14,461 nucleotides of DNA. Source: Saccoglossus kowalevskii (taxonomy: Eukaryota; Hemichordata; Enteropneusta; Harrimaniidae). Positions 1 to 8,720 of the stretch are shown here, piece by piece. Under the pieces are notes generated by a model. It saw only the letters and a program-made list of their open reading frames with translations, was not told the DNA's origin and did no database searches. The DNA lies in contig NW_003135334.1 in NCBI RefSeq assembly GCF_000003605.2, positions 439,689-454,149 on the forward strand, in the 5' to 3' direction. The translations under genes were made by a program, and so were the position numbers. Position 1 is the first letter of the stretch. Each line of letters starts with the position of its first letter.

Positions 1-533
1 CGAATTGAAAGCATATGACAATTCTACTTTTCATCAGTATTTCTAAATACCATTTACCATGTATTATAGATAATGAAGGAAAGATTTTTTATAAAAGTTA
101 TTTTCTTTTGGCACCATCAACAAATTCATGAATATTTTGTTTTGTAAGTTTTACAGAAACCAAATTTATTAGCGCGTATTTGACCAAATACATTTGTCTC
201 CGGTAGGTGTGAGGCAGATTGAAAAGTCTTACACCTTTTTTTGGCCAAAATATTTGGCTAAAATGAAAATAATAAGTCAAAAAAAAAAAGCATGTACTTT
301 TGTATCCACAAAGTTTTTTATACTATCTTCAGACCAATAAATACTATCAACACTACAAACCCATTCCTTTCATTTCTATGAATATTTATAAACTAAATGG
401 AAGTTGAATCCAACCAGCCAATCAACAAGTACAATGCGTAATGACATCATTAGTAAATGTTCCAATGTTATGCCATTAACCAATAGAAACCTATTGTTTT
501 ATTTTGAAATGCCATAATAACATGTTATCTTAC
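1..533 (-). other. Start of the intron after exon 4 (truncated by the window edge)
   Basis: This stretch follows the GTAAGA donor of exon 4 of the large minus-strand gene, so it reads as intron; the next acceptor is off the window. It is AT-rich with short A and T runs, including an A-run near 278-290. No exon with good splice sites, no repeat shared with the rest of the window and no convincing reading frame is visible. Confidence 0.6.
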
Positions 534-765
534 CTCGTCATGAGTTGTTTTTCGCGCTGCTGTAGTAGCTGTATCGTATCTTTGCATTTAGCCAATTCCG
601 TTTTTAATCTTTCAATTTCATCGGAGAATAGTTTTTCTCGACTTGATTTGAAAATTTTCACTTCCATTGGAGAAACCCTACCATTCATTGAGGATCCATT
701 AATTTCTACCGAGTTATTTGATTGGCTGTCAGCACTGCTTCCATCTCTCTGGTTTTCAACCTCAC
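534..765 (-). CDS. Exon 4 of the large unrecognised gene: Ser/Asn-rich linker and start of a coiled coil
   Basis: Coding exon of the large minus-strand gene, residues 514-590 plus two bases of 591. The acceptor reads TTATCTTACAG followed by GTGAGG. The donor reads ACGAG followed by GTAAGA, a near-consensus site. The exon is entered in phase 1, matching the end of exon 3, and left in phase 2. Residues 514-545 are a polar Ser/Asn-rich linker with an SP site (S545-P546). From about 557 a coiled coil begins: I564, L567, L571, C574, I578, L581 and L588 fall on a/d heptad positions, and the surface is Lys/Glu/Gln-rich. The coiled coil is still running at the donor, so the protein continues in exons beyond the left edge and the total length is unknown. 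A coiled coil here suggests dimerisation or scaffold use, which is inference. The exon itself is well supported by phase and splice sites. Confidence 0.8.
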
Positions 766-860
766 CTGTAAGATAAATTCCATGTAGTCGATTAATTTTT
801 CTCAATTTTGTTTTTGCTTGGTAACATTAAATGCTACAAAATAAATCTTTTTTTCAAAAG

Positions 861-869
861 TCAAGGTCA
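861..869 (+). promoter_or_regulatory. ERR/SF-1-type monomeric nuclear-receptor site
   Basis: TCAAGGTCA is an exact match to the extended half-site bound by ERR and NR5A (SF-1/FTZ-F1) receptors. It sits in intron 3, about 100 bases downstream of that intron's 3' end in plus coordinates. A nine-base match can occur by chance, and such motifs are carried by dispersed repeats. Function is not shown. Confidence 0.25.
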
Positions 870-1306
870 AATATTTATGTTTTTATAGAAACAAATTATG
901 AAATAAAGAGTACATTTGTACAAATAATACTGTAAATTGTCTAATTTTCTCTTCAAGGAATTTCTGATTTGATAATTTAATGGCATAAAGACAAAAGTTA
1001 TTGTGACTTCATAACATTTTCACATTTTTTGTGAAATTTGCAAAAAATTGTCTCATGGAAATTAAAACGATTTATGAGAATGAAAACCAAACGATACAAC
1101 ATTGCTGATGTTTGGAAATTTATGTTGCCATGCCAACATTGTTTCATCAAATTCCTCAAAATTCAAATGATGTATTATAAATTTACATACGTGAATATTA
1201 TGTTAATTTTACAAGAATAGAAAAAAAAAATAAAAAATATCAGAGAAAATGCATTTAAACATTTACTTATAGACAGATTTTGTCATAGAGTACTGACGTC
1301 TCACAT

Positions 1307-1316
1307 GTCACGTGAC
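1307..1316. promoter_or_regulatory. Palindromic CLEAR-type E-box
   Basis: GTCACGTGAC is a perfect ten-base palindrome identical to the CLEAR element bound by TFEB/MITF-type bHLH-zip factors and also acceptable to USF. A second E-box (CACATG) lies immediately beside it at 1302-1307, and a CRE-like TGACGTCT at 1294-1301. The clustering in AT-rich intron is suggestive of an intronic enhancer, but that is inference. Confidence 0.3.
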
Positions 1317-2481
1317 TAAAAACACACAAACAAGTTTATAATTTTACTAAATACATGTAGTCAAAAAACAACCTAACAATAATTTTAGTTGCAGATCAAA
1401 ACTGTGACAACTCTAAGGGTCAACATACGTAAAGGTACACTCAGCTCTATAGCATAATTAGAGCAGAATGACTACAAAACAGTCTCCATTTCACTCCCTA
1501 AGTTAGTAGACATTCTTTACTCCTTAAGTTAGTGGTCATTATCATATCTATAGCATGGAACACAAGCCAGTCTGATTTTGGCACACTTTCTCTCAGTACC
1601 ACTCTTCTGATACAATTTATGTAGTACTAAAATGGACTCTTTATAAAAATTTCTTTATGTCGTCCATTATATACTCCATGCGAATATCTTGAAATGTAAA
1701 CTGAGTTGCAAGAATTGCCATAACAGATGATTGCCCTCAGTGGTGATTTCAATTTGTCTTTGTTTTTACACTACATGACATTAGAACATTACAAGACCAG
1801 TTTGTGTTAGGTAAATTAGTTCATTAATTATGCATAAAAACAATTTCTGAAGAGTATAATTGTTAGTAACCTGAGGAGTCTAGGATGAAATTAAAATTAC
1901 AGTGGTTGGTTAGAGTAAAGTAAAGACAAACAGACAAACACATACGCCATAAGTGATAAATAGTTTACAATAAACAAACAAACAATATACAATTCCTGCA
2001 AAGTTAAATTTATGTGAAAATTAATTTATAAAGCATGTTTTAACCACCTAGCTTGCTGAAAATTCTTTGATATCAATGATTTTGTGCATTTTACATCAAA
2101 TTGTTAATAGTTATTAAAACTGTGAAAGTATAATAACAAATATAGAATTTTCAGCAAATAGAGGAAGTGGCTTTAAAATGAAGCATGATGTACCTGTCAA
2201 ATTAAGATCTGACCACAGCCATTCTTTGGCACCTATACAGTGGATAAATATTGAGGGGAAATAAACACCAATTATATAACATGCATTGAACACCAGTGAT
2301 TCTACAAGCATTGTGAAAGCTGCTAACACCATTAAGCCCATCACCATGCACATTTTTTTATTTATTTGTCAAACAACCTGAATCGAACATGAAGCTATAC
2401 GTATTGACTGCATTGCTTTAAACGACATTATCATCTTGCAGCATGTAAACCATCTAAATGCCAAGTAAACAAACACTGTAC

Positions 2482-2689
2482 TACTGTAGAATACTTTATT
2501 TTCGCTTGGAATTTAATTTCGCTATTTTCGCTGAAGGAGTGATTCAGTGAAAATAAAATCCAGTGAATATATTTTTTTTCCTACATTTTACATTCAAATC
2601 AACAAAAATCAGTGAAAATAAATTCCATACAAAACACCGCAAAAAGTCTATTCAGCAAAAATTTATTCCAGCTGAAATATTCTACAGTA
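2482..2689. mobile_element. MITE-like element, about 208 bp, with terminal inverted repeats (copy 1)
   Basis: The element starts TACTGTAGAATA and ends TATTCTACAGTA, a perfect 12-base terminal inverted repeat. The inversion continues imperfectly inward (TTTCGCTTGGAATTTA against TTTCAGCTGGAATAAA on the opposite strand). No coding capacity is seen. If the outermost TA on each side is the target duplication, the ends are CTGTAGAAT/ATTCTACAG, as in Tc1/mariner-type MITEs; this assignment is inference. A second, eroded relative lies at 7843-7998, which shows that it is a dispersed family. It is inserted in intron 3 of the large gene. Confidence 0.75.
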
Positions 2690-3142
2690 TATAATCAGCC
2701 TGTAATCCATAATATAGTTTTTCAAAGATCAATTGATTGTTTGGACGCTTTTTGGTGTATAATTTTATCACATTGAAAACATACATTACGGACAGTATGC
2801 GACATTATTGGTATTGAGGTTAGTAGCAAGCAAACATAGATTCTAAGCACATGAATAACAAAGAATCTTCCACCCCCATATTCCAGTAATGGTATATTCC
2901 ATGCGCTTGATTTGCATGCAGGATAATACATGCTGATAGAAATATGGGGGTGGATAAATTCAAGCAAACCTCTTGCATCAACATGTACAAAAAAGGGATT
3001 ATTAATTTTCAAAGAATTCTGTTATATTTACGCTTTCATGAGTAGGAAACCTAGAACAGTTGAAAATTTGCCAGATATGGGAAAAAAAAATGATGATGAA
3101 CAGTTCCTTAATTACAAACATGACAATTAATGAGATGCGTAC

Positions 3143-3217
3143 TCTTAAGGTGTTTCCGGGCTGGAGGATGCGGCTCCGAGCGATCTCGACTACATGACCG
3201 ACTTCTGCTTCTTTGAC
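3143..3217 (-). CDS. Exon 3 of the large gene: short RS-rich cassette
   Basis: Seventy-five bases, exactly 25 codons, encoding residues 489-513. The acceptor reads GTTTTTACTACAG followed by GTCAAA. The donor AAGA followed by GTACGC is weaker than the others. Entry and exit are both phase 1, matching exon 2 and exon 4, so the frame runs through without a stop. The peptide opens with alternating Arg-Ser dipeptides (R491-S502, with a lone Cys at 497) and ends in a His/Pro/Lys stretch. Arg-Ser dipeptides are typical SRPK/CLK substrates and nuclear-speckle signals in known proteins, and here they extend the basic region of exon 2. Because the length is a multiple of three and both phases agree, the exon could be skipped without a frameshift. 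The weak donor would fit an alternative exon. Confidence is below that of the neighbours because the exon is short. Confidence 0.65.
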
Positions 3218-3903
3218 CTGTAGTAAAAACACATGCAAAAGAGAACATGCAAAATAAGAAGTATGTTATGTAACACACATTATGCTTTGTTAATAACTTT
3301 CACATTGTTTGTTAGAGTCATTGACCAATCTTCAATAGTTTGGGCAGTTTAAGAATAACAAATATGAGAAAAAAGATGTTTCAATAAAAAAACAATGTTA
3401 ATTACATTTTTCGACTGGAATTTATTACCGATATCAAAAAAATGGGTTGATGCAGGAAATTATAAGACACAAAGTGTGTGTAAAAAAAGAGGGGGGATTT
3501 CCTTTATCAGATTTTTTGTTGTTGATTAATACATGTATCATCAAAAAATAAATTTCAAGTGAAATACAGTATACTAACACCAAAAATTAAGAATGATATT
3601 TAATTAAAGTTTTGACTGGCATTCATGGAATACTCATATTAAGACACATTACAAAGTTATTAAGTTTTTTAATTTGGAGAAATATATAATACAAGCCATG
3701 CATGGCACAGTCCCTGTTAGTTATCAAATTTAAGATATACAGTTTTGTTTATAGTAGTATAGCTGGAACATAAACATGTCAGGAATAAGATTATGATGAT
3801 TGTTTAACATTTAAATGATTGACATTTGTATCTGATTGTCAAATGAGTACTTGTCCATATTGAGAGATATTGCTCTGAAACAACATAAGTTAAAACAAAA
3901 TCA

Positions 3904-4345
3904 GCCATTTTGAATACATGTATAATGAATATATAAAATTTGAACATAGTCAGTCAAAGCATGTCAGAGATATGGCTCTAGAAGCCCATTCATTAAAACA
4001 AAATGGCCACCAGTCAGCCATTTTGAATCTTATCTGAAAAACAAAATGATATGCATCAAGGTCCTATAATATCCATAGTATATACCAAGTTTGAACAAAA
4101 TCCATCAGTGAACAACCGAGAAATGCTTGATTTTGATGATTTTTAGAACAAAAACGGCCGCTATTCGGCCATCTTTTAATCAGATCGTGAAACAAATTGA
4201 TATGCATATGTATAATATCATGTATGATGTATGTGTGAAGTTTGATTATGATTGGTCCAGGCATTTAAGATACAGGTCTGGACGCACGCACACACAGACG
4301 GAAGCACGGAGGTCAAAACATAAGTCCCTGTTTTTGGACTGCGTT
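3904..4345 (+). repeat. Degenerate tandem repeat built on GCCATTTTGAA units
   Basis: Three diverged units begin at 3904, 4017 and about 4168, each opening with GCCATTTTGAA or a variant. Units two and three continue together: AACAAAATGATATGCAT against AACAAATTGATATGCAT. AAGTTTGAACAAAATCCATC near 4088 has a weaker counterpart, AAGTTTGATTATGAT, near 4237. Spacing is about 113 and 151 bases. The array ends in an ACGCACGCACACACAGACGG tract, as many transcribed dispersed repeats of bivalves do (recalled impression, not searched). No protein is encoded. Confidence 0.6.
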
Positions 4346-4375
4346 CGAACGAGGACTAAAAACTATAAAGTGATT

Positions 4376-4398
4376 TGACCTGTGACCTTTGATGACCC
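4376..4398 (-). promoter_or_regulatory. Cluster of three nuclear-receptor half-sites (perfect DR1 plus a third half-site)
   Basis: On the plus strand TGACCT, one base, TGACCT (4376-4388), which is AGGTCA-C-AGGTCA on the minus strand: a perfect DR1 of the kind bound by HNF4/RXR-type receptors. A third half-site, TGACCC, follows four bases later at 4393-4398. The cluster lies 25 bases inside intron 2 from the exon 2 donor. It adjoins a dispersed repeat, so it may have arrived with it. Confidence 0.3.
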
Positions 4399-4422
4399 CA
4401 TGTCAAGCTATATAATAATCAC

Positions 4423-4710
4423 CTGTTGCAGCAGCCATTTTGTTTATTCTGTCTATCATAACTCTCAGTTCAGTGCTCTCTTCCACACTGTTCCTTCTAG
4501 GTCTCGTAATTGAATGTTTGATATCATCACGATCTATCGAAATAGAACGCCGTTCTTTTGATCGCCCTCTTCTAGATTTTTCTTTATTTCTTTGCCGTCC
4601 TCTTTCCTGCTTTCTTCTGATGTCCTTGCCTTGTCCTAAAGTTATCACTTCCATATCAGAGCCATTTTTACTGGTGGTCGCTATGTCTCCAGCATCACTG
4701 GAAGTTTTAT
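4423..4710 (-). CDS. Exon 2 of the large gene: acidic linker then highly basic nuclear-type segment
   Basis: Coding exon, 288 bases, residues 393-488. The acceptor is CTTTTTTTGCAG followed by ATAAAA; the donor is GCAACAG followed by GTGATT. Entry in phase 1 completes the split codon left by exon 1 (G + AT, Asp393), and exit is again phase 1. Residues 393-412 are polar and Ser/Thr/Asp-rich. Residues 424-447 are very basic, with clusters RRK, RGRQR, KSRRGRS and KERRS that would serve as nuclear-localisation or RNA-binding tracts. S448 and S450 and the motif R464-R465-N466-S467 are good basophilic-kinase sites, the last a textbook PKA-type RRxS. A short amphipathic helix follows (about 472-487). 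The exon is phase-symmetric, like exon 3. No known domain is recognised. Confidence 0.85.
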
Positions 4711-5356
4711 CTGCAAAAAAAGAAATCGTTAGTCAACAATTTTTAAGTTTAAAGAAAAAAATATCTAAATAATAAGAGCATTGTAACAAAGCTATATGAT
4801 GGAGTTATCAGTTCTGAGAACTGCTTTGTAACAAGTATGCAAATAAACAGAACAGTTTTTGTTTATTATTCATGCAGGTAGTCCATTTCAGTTAGATATA
4901 TTTTCATCACGATCTATTGACACAGAGCATGGTTGAATTCTTTCTCGAATAAATTATATGTTCTGAGTTCATTACTTACTGCCATCTTTGCCATAAGAAC
5001 TATTTATTTTTTTTTATTTTTATATTGAACCTGATATGAAACCATGATCAGTGCTGGATTAAAATTATAAGATGTATTACAGATGCCTTTGTGAATTTGC
5101 ATTTAAAATCACAAAATAAATTATGATTGGTACTATAATCATTGATGTTGGAAAAGACAATTATAAGTAGTTTGTTGCAAGTCCCTATTAAAAGACAAAC
5201 TGAACAATCGTTCAAGAAAATGTTATTGGTACTTTAATATAACTGCAGACGATTATATTCAATAGATCATGCATGTAGCTCAAAAGTCTAAAGACAACTG
5301 AACAAACGCCGTCGGCTAAAAAACTAAATGGTGCTATGGCAAGTTGAGCAAAAGAG

Positions 5357-5369
5357 GGGTCAAAGGTCA
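5357..5369 (+). promoter_or_regulatory. DR1 nuclear-receptor element
   Basis: GGGTCA-A-AGGTCA, a near-ideal DR1 for HNF4, RXR or COUP-TF-type receptors, and it reads on into GGTGA. It is located in intron 1 about 650 bases from exon 2. The motif match is strong, but function is unproven and it could be part of a dispersed repeat. Confidence 0.3.
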
Positions 5370-6238
5370 GGTGAATCACTTTGTGAACTACTGTTCTGAT
5401 AATGCAAATGAATCATATTGAGACGATCAGACCCAAAGTAATCTTAAAGTAGGAATGAAAATAACATAAGATAAATAAAATATGGTCGCGTATATGCAAT
5501 ATTATTTGACAATGTATATATACCGGGGCAGTTACAAGGGGTGACTCCAAATGACAGAATGGCGCCATTATACATTGTGTATTGCTGTGATAATTTATGG
5601 AGCGTAACAACAGCGAGACTATTCAAAAGAATTTGGTACTTTTATGTTGTATGGGAAGTTTGCATGTCATTGCTTTGTCAGTCGTATACCTGCGTTCTAT
5701 ACCAAGTCATTTATTCTGAAGTTTGGGTCTATGCTCAGGTTCTGACATGATTTATATAGGAGACATTGCTTTCTAGGTTTATATACCACAAATGCCCTTT
5801 TAATTTTCTTCAACGAGTTAGTGGAGATATCAATGCCGCAGATCGTACCATGGAATGATTGGACACCTGAGTCTGTCTTTTTTTTTCCAATTGTAGTTTT
5901 AATCCATAAAACCTAGATCATTAGCTTATAACAAGTAACTAATAACTGTCACTTGAATTAATTTACCCTTTGAACAGCAAAGTTAACTTTTGTCCCAGAA
6001 AGTAAAGCTGCATAGTAGTTCCATAGTAAATTCAATAATAGAAAATATATATTTGGATCCACAATTATCAAATCATTTCACTTAATATAAAAATTCTCTA
6101 CAGGAATTGGAATAATTTTAAAGGCCTGAGTTTAATTACCGGTAGGTCAACTAAGCAGAAAAATATATGTTACACATTTTAATAGAAAGTTTTTATGGAG
6201 AATTAAATGACATCATACTGACTAATGGAAGATGATGG

Positions 6239-6247
6239 TCAAGGTCA
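6239..6247 (+). promoter_or_regulatory. ERR/SF-1-type nuclear-receptor site
   Basis: TCAAGGTCA, preceded by GATGG so that two TGGTCA/AGGTCA half-sites touch (a DR0-like arrangement). It is an exact match to the extended half-site at 861-869. It lies in intron 1. Only the motif supports it. Confidence 0.25.
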
Positions 6248-6465
6248 AAACACTAGATAAAACACATGTTATGAATGTAGGCCTCTGATCTCTATAATCT
6301 GACTCCTAAAAAATGACATAATAACTATATTCCCTGTCAAAATTATGATTAACGTTGCAAAACAAAAAATATCACATTGTAAATAAATTTGATTTCTCTG
6401 AAATTTATTAAATTTAGGCATAGATCCCACAAAGGGTCTATGATTTAAGTATTTTAACTAGATAT

Positions 6466-6604
6466 AGTTTAATTAAATAGCTTTCCTATATTGAATTTTA
6501 ATTTAATTTGAGTTTAATTAAATTGCATTCCTATATAGGATTTTAATTTAATTTAATTTGAGTTTAATTAAATTGCATATGTATTTAAGATTTTAATTCA
6601 ATTG
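6466..6604. repeat. Three tandem copies of an AT-only-like 45-50 bp unit
   Basis: Copies start at 6466, 6511 and 6561, each with AGTTTAATTAAAT. They continue through TTCCTATAT-type sequence into runs of ATTTTAATTTAATTTG. Lengths are 45, 50 and about 44 bases. Copy 2 differs from copy 1 mainly by an extra AATTT. The tract is dominated by TTAATTAA-type palindromes (TTTAATTAAA in each unit). It lies in intron 1 and does not code. A short imperfect hairpin (CATAGATCCC / GGGTCTATG) stands just before it at 6419-6442. Confidence 0.8.
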
Positions 6605-7352
6605 TAATTATTTAATTGAGTTACTCCACAGATTACTGTTCCAGTTCCATGTTTTATAGGCAACCACTAATTTATTTCCATAGATTTTTTTGTTCCATCC
6701 ACTTCATCTGAGTTTCTATTGGCTGATCCCTAATGTATTTAAATTCTTTGTTCATATACATATATAGGTCTATTATAACTCTGGCACTAAACACTTGATT
6801 CAACTATACCTGTACCTCACCATGCATTGACAATCAAGTTTCAAATTGAAGCTTTAATTACATTATGTTTTATGTTAATTATATTTTAATTACAATAAAG
6901 GAAAGTCCTATGTTTCCTGAAATTTAGAAGTTTCTGTTTCAATTGTCATGCACCTCTCTCTTTAACATACATTAAAGGAATGTTTAAGCTTGGTTGTACA
7001 CAATGTATGCCAAAGCGTTGTATTCTTTTCCTACATATTTCTGCACAATAGAACTGAGTGGCTGAACTAGCATGGGAACAACGTCCCGTGTGACTCAATA
7101 TGCAACAGGCAACTTCACAATGATTCGCAAAAATCCATACAATGCTTCTAAAGTTTCAAAACAAACAAATTAAACATTTTAGAAGTTTTTGAAGCTTATT
7201 GTGTCACAGTGACTGTTAAATAACGCAGTAAAATTTGATTGGTGATAAACGTATTCAGATTTCCCATTCAATCCATTTTAATTTTTCTATAAACACTATT
7301 CCAATTTGGGTGTATTCACTGCATGTTTCCTGTTCACATTTATAGTAAATAC

Positions 7353-7416
7353 AATATGCAAATTAGCTTGTTTGCATATATTATAATATGTAAATTAGTT
7401 CATTTGAATAATTCAG
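7353..7416. repeat. Two tandem 32-bp copies containing an ATATGCAAA/TTTGCATAT palindrome
   Basis: AATATGCAAATTAG at 7353 recurs as AATATGTAAATTAG at 7385, exactly 32 bases apart, with the following sequence also related (CTTGTTTGCATAT against TTCATTTGAATAA). In the first copy ATATGCAAA (7354-7362) and TTTGCATAT (7371-7379) form a perfect nine-base inverted repeat. Each arm overlaps a POU octamer-like ATGCAAAT. The second copy has decayed arms. Confidence 0.65.
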
Positions 7417-7842
7417 CTTTGATTCATAGTTGTTAGTTTCATCTTCTTGATGTTTTTGAAACTATAGAACAATGTAGCATTAGTGTAAAAGTAAAAACAA
7501 AACTAAAAGGGATGAATTTTCACAAGATAATAATTTCAGGAATATATTTTCGTATGATAGAATAAGAAATTTCCCTGAATTCATTACAGGAGACCAGAGA
7601 GGATGGAAACTCACGAAATAAAAAGGAAGGTAACCAGACTACCATTATAGTTATGGGTTGTTTACTTCATCACATATTTGCATCTGACAGATGACTCTAT
7701 GTAACAAGATTATCCTTTATAAATCACTACATTAGCACTTCAGTGTAGCCTCATTCAGTCACTATCTTCACAGTTCGGGAACACTGACGATTTACACTTT
7801 ACCATTTACACAACTTAAATAGGTTATTAGCATAACAAACAT

Positions 7843-7998
7843 TTTATTTTCACTTGGAATTTATTTTTGCTGAAGGGGTGATTATACTATGAATATAAAA
7901 TCCAGTGAATATACCGATTTACATTCAAATCATCAAAAATCACCTAAACTCATTACAAAAGTCTTTTTAGCGAAAATTAATTCCAGTTAAAATAAAGT
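7843..7998. mobile_element. Eroded second copy of the MITE-like element
   Basis: Aligns by eye with 2482-2689 in the same orientation. Shared blocks include TTATTTTC-CTTGGAATTTA, GCTGAAGG-GTGATT, AATAAAATCCAGTGAATATA, TTACATTCAAATCA-CAAAAATCA, AAAAGTCT and AATT-ATTCCAG. The TACTGTAGAAT tips are missing at both ends, and there is a deletion near the middle of the left arm, so this copy is older or truncated. It lies in intron 1 of the same gene. Confidence 0.7.
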
Positions 7999-8720
7999 AG
8001 TTTGAAATATCTCAGAACACCTGTCGATCACCACCATACTCTCGGCCATAAAGTGCAGAATAGAAAAAAATCAATTTGCTCCCAAAAAATGATTCATGCA
8101 CAGTGCATTATGACCATAAATATGAATACTATTTCTTGTCCAAAGATTTTTTTAGCAATCTGCGGTGTTTGCAGCAGATACAGTAAATTCCATGACGGCA
8201 TGAAAGTTTTTTATATAGAATATTTATAAATGTTTTATATATTTTGATTCAAATGATAGTTAAAATTACTTGACAAATTACAATGTGTAGACGAATACAT
8301 GCCAGTGAGTGATTGAAACCTGCAAAGACTCATGGGTAATGTGTGATACTAAATGGCTTTTATAGCCAATGAAGCTATAATGTTTGGATTTGAATAAAGG
8401 GCACTGATCAATGTAATATGAATATTTTATAAATTTCTATGAAAAACATTTATGCTTTCATGAAATTCACTGTATGTAACCGATGGAACACATGTATATT
8501 TCAACTTAAATATGGGACCAAATTCAAAATTGTCACCCTACTTATGAATTATATCGCAATGTGTCAATGAAACCAACCATCATTGGAATGCTAGACAATA
8601 ACTGTCACAAGCATGAAGAATGTTTGCCCTTAACACATCGTTTGAGACGCCGTTGTTTTCTATTCATTTCAACTATCTGTTGAGGCATTCAGTAACCGAT
8701 GTGATAACGGTTATATGTCG

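Larger units (their letters stand above)
766..3142 (-). other. Intron 3 of the large gene (about 2.4 kb)
   Basis: Bounded by the GTACGC donor of exon 3 and the TTACAG acceptor of exon 4, phase 1. AT-rich. It contains a full MITE-like element, a CLEAR-type E-box and an ERR/SF-1-like site, listed separately. A hydrophobic open stretch around 2353-2193 ends near a donor-like CAG/GTACAT. It has no usable acceptor and has an upstream in-frame stop, so I do not call it an exon. Apart from these I see nothing in it. Confidence 0.7.
3218..4422 (-). other. Intron 2 of the large gene (about 1.2 kb)
   Basis: Runs from the CAACAG/GTGATT donor of exon 2 to the CTACAG acceptor of exon 3, phase 1. The part nearer exon 2 (3904-4345) is a degenerate tandem repeat of dispersed-repeat type, followed at 4376-4398 by three nuclear-receptor half-sites. 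The remainder, 3218-3903, is plain AT-rich sequence in which I see nothing else. Confidence 0.7.

Noticed and set aside
765-785. Plus-strand donor CCT/GTAAGA suggesting a plus-strand exon at 504-768
   Set aside because: It coincides with the exon 4 acceptor read backwards. The minus-strand exon is supported by phase and by both splice sites.
2114-2353. Hydrophobic 79-codon minus-strand frame as a membrane-protein exon of the large gene
   Set aside because: An in-frame TAA lies just upstream and there is no acceptor with a pyrimidine tract. A membrane segment between the RS exon and the coiled coil would also be out of place.
3002-3238. Minus-strand frame reading VKEAEVGHVVEIA over exon 3
   Set aside because: It is the wrong frame across the intron acceptor. 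The phase delivered by exon 2 gives the RS-rich frame, which also leaves in the phase exon 4 needs.
4977-5016. Strong minus-strand donor GGCA/GTAAGT as the end of a hidden exon in intron 1
   Set aside because: The nearest acceptor leaves only 20 bases, has no pyrimidine tract and would break the phase between exons 1 and 2.
5690-5750. Minus-strand donor GCAG/GTATAC with an upstream exon
   Set aside because: The candidate exon contains an in-frame TGA in the phase delivered by exon 1.
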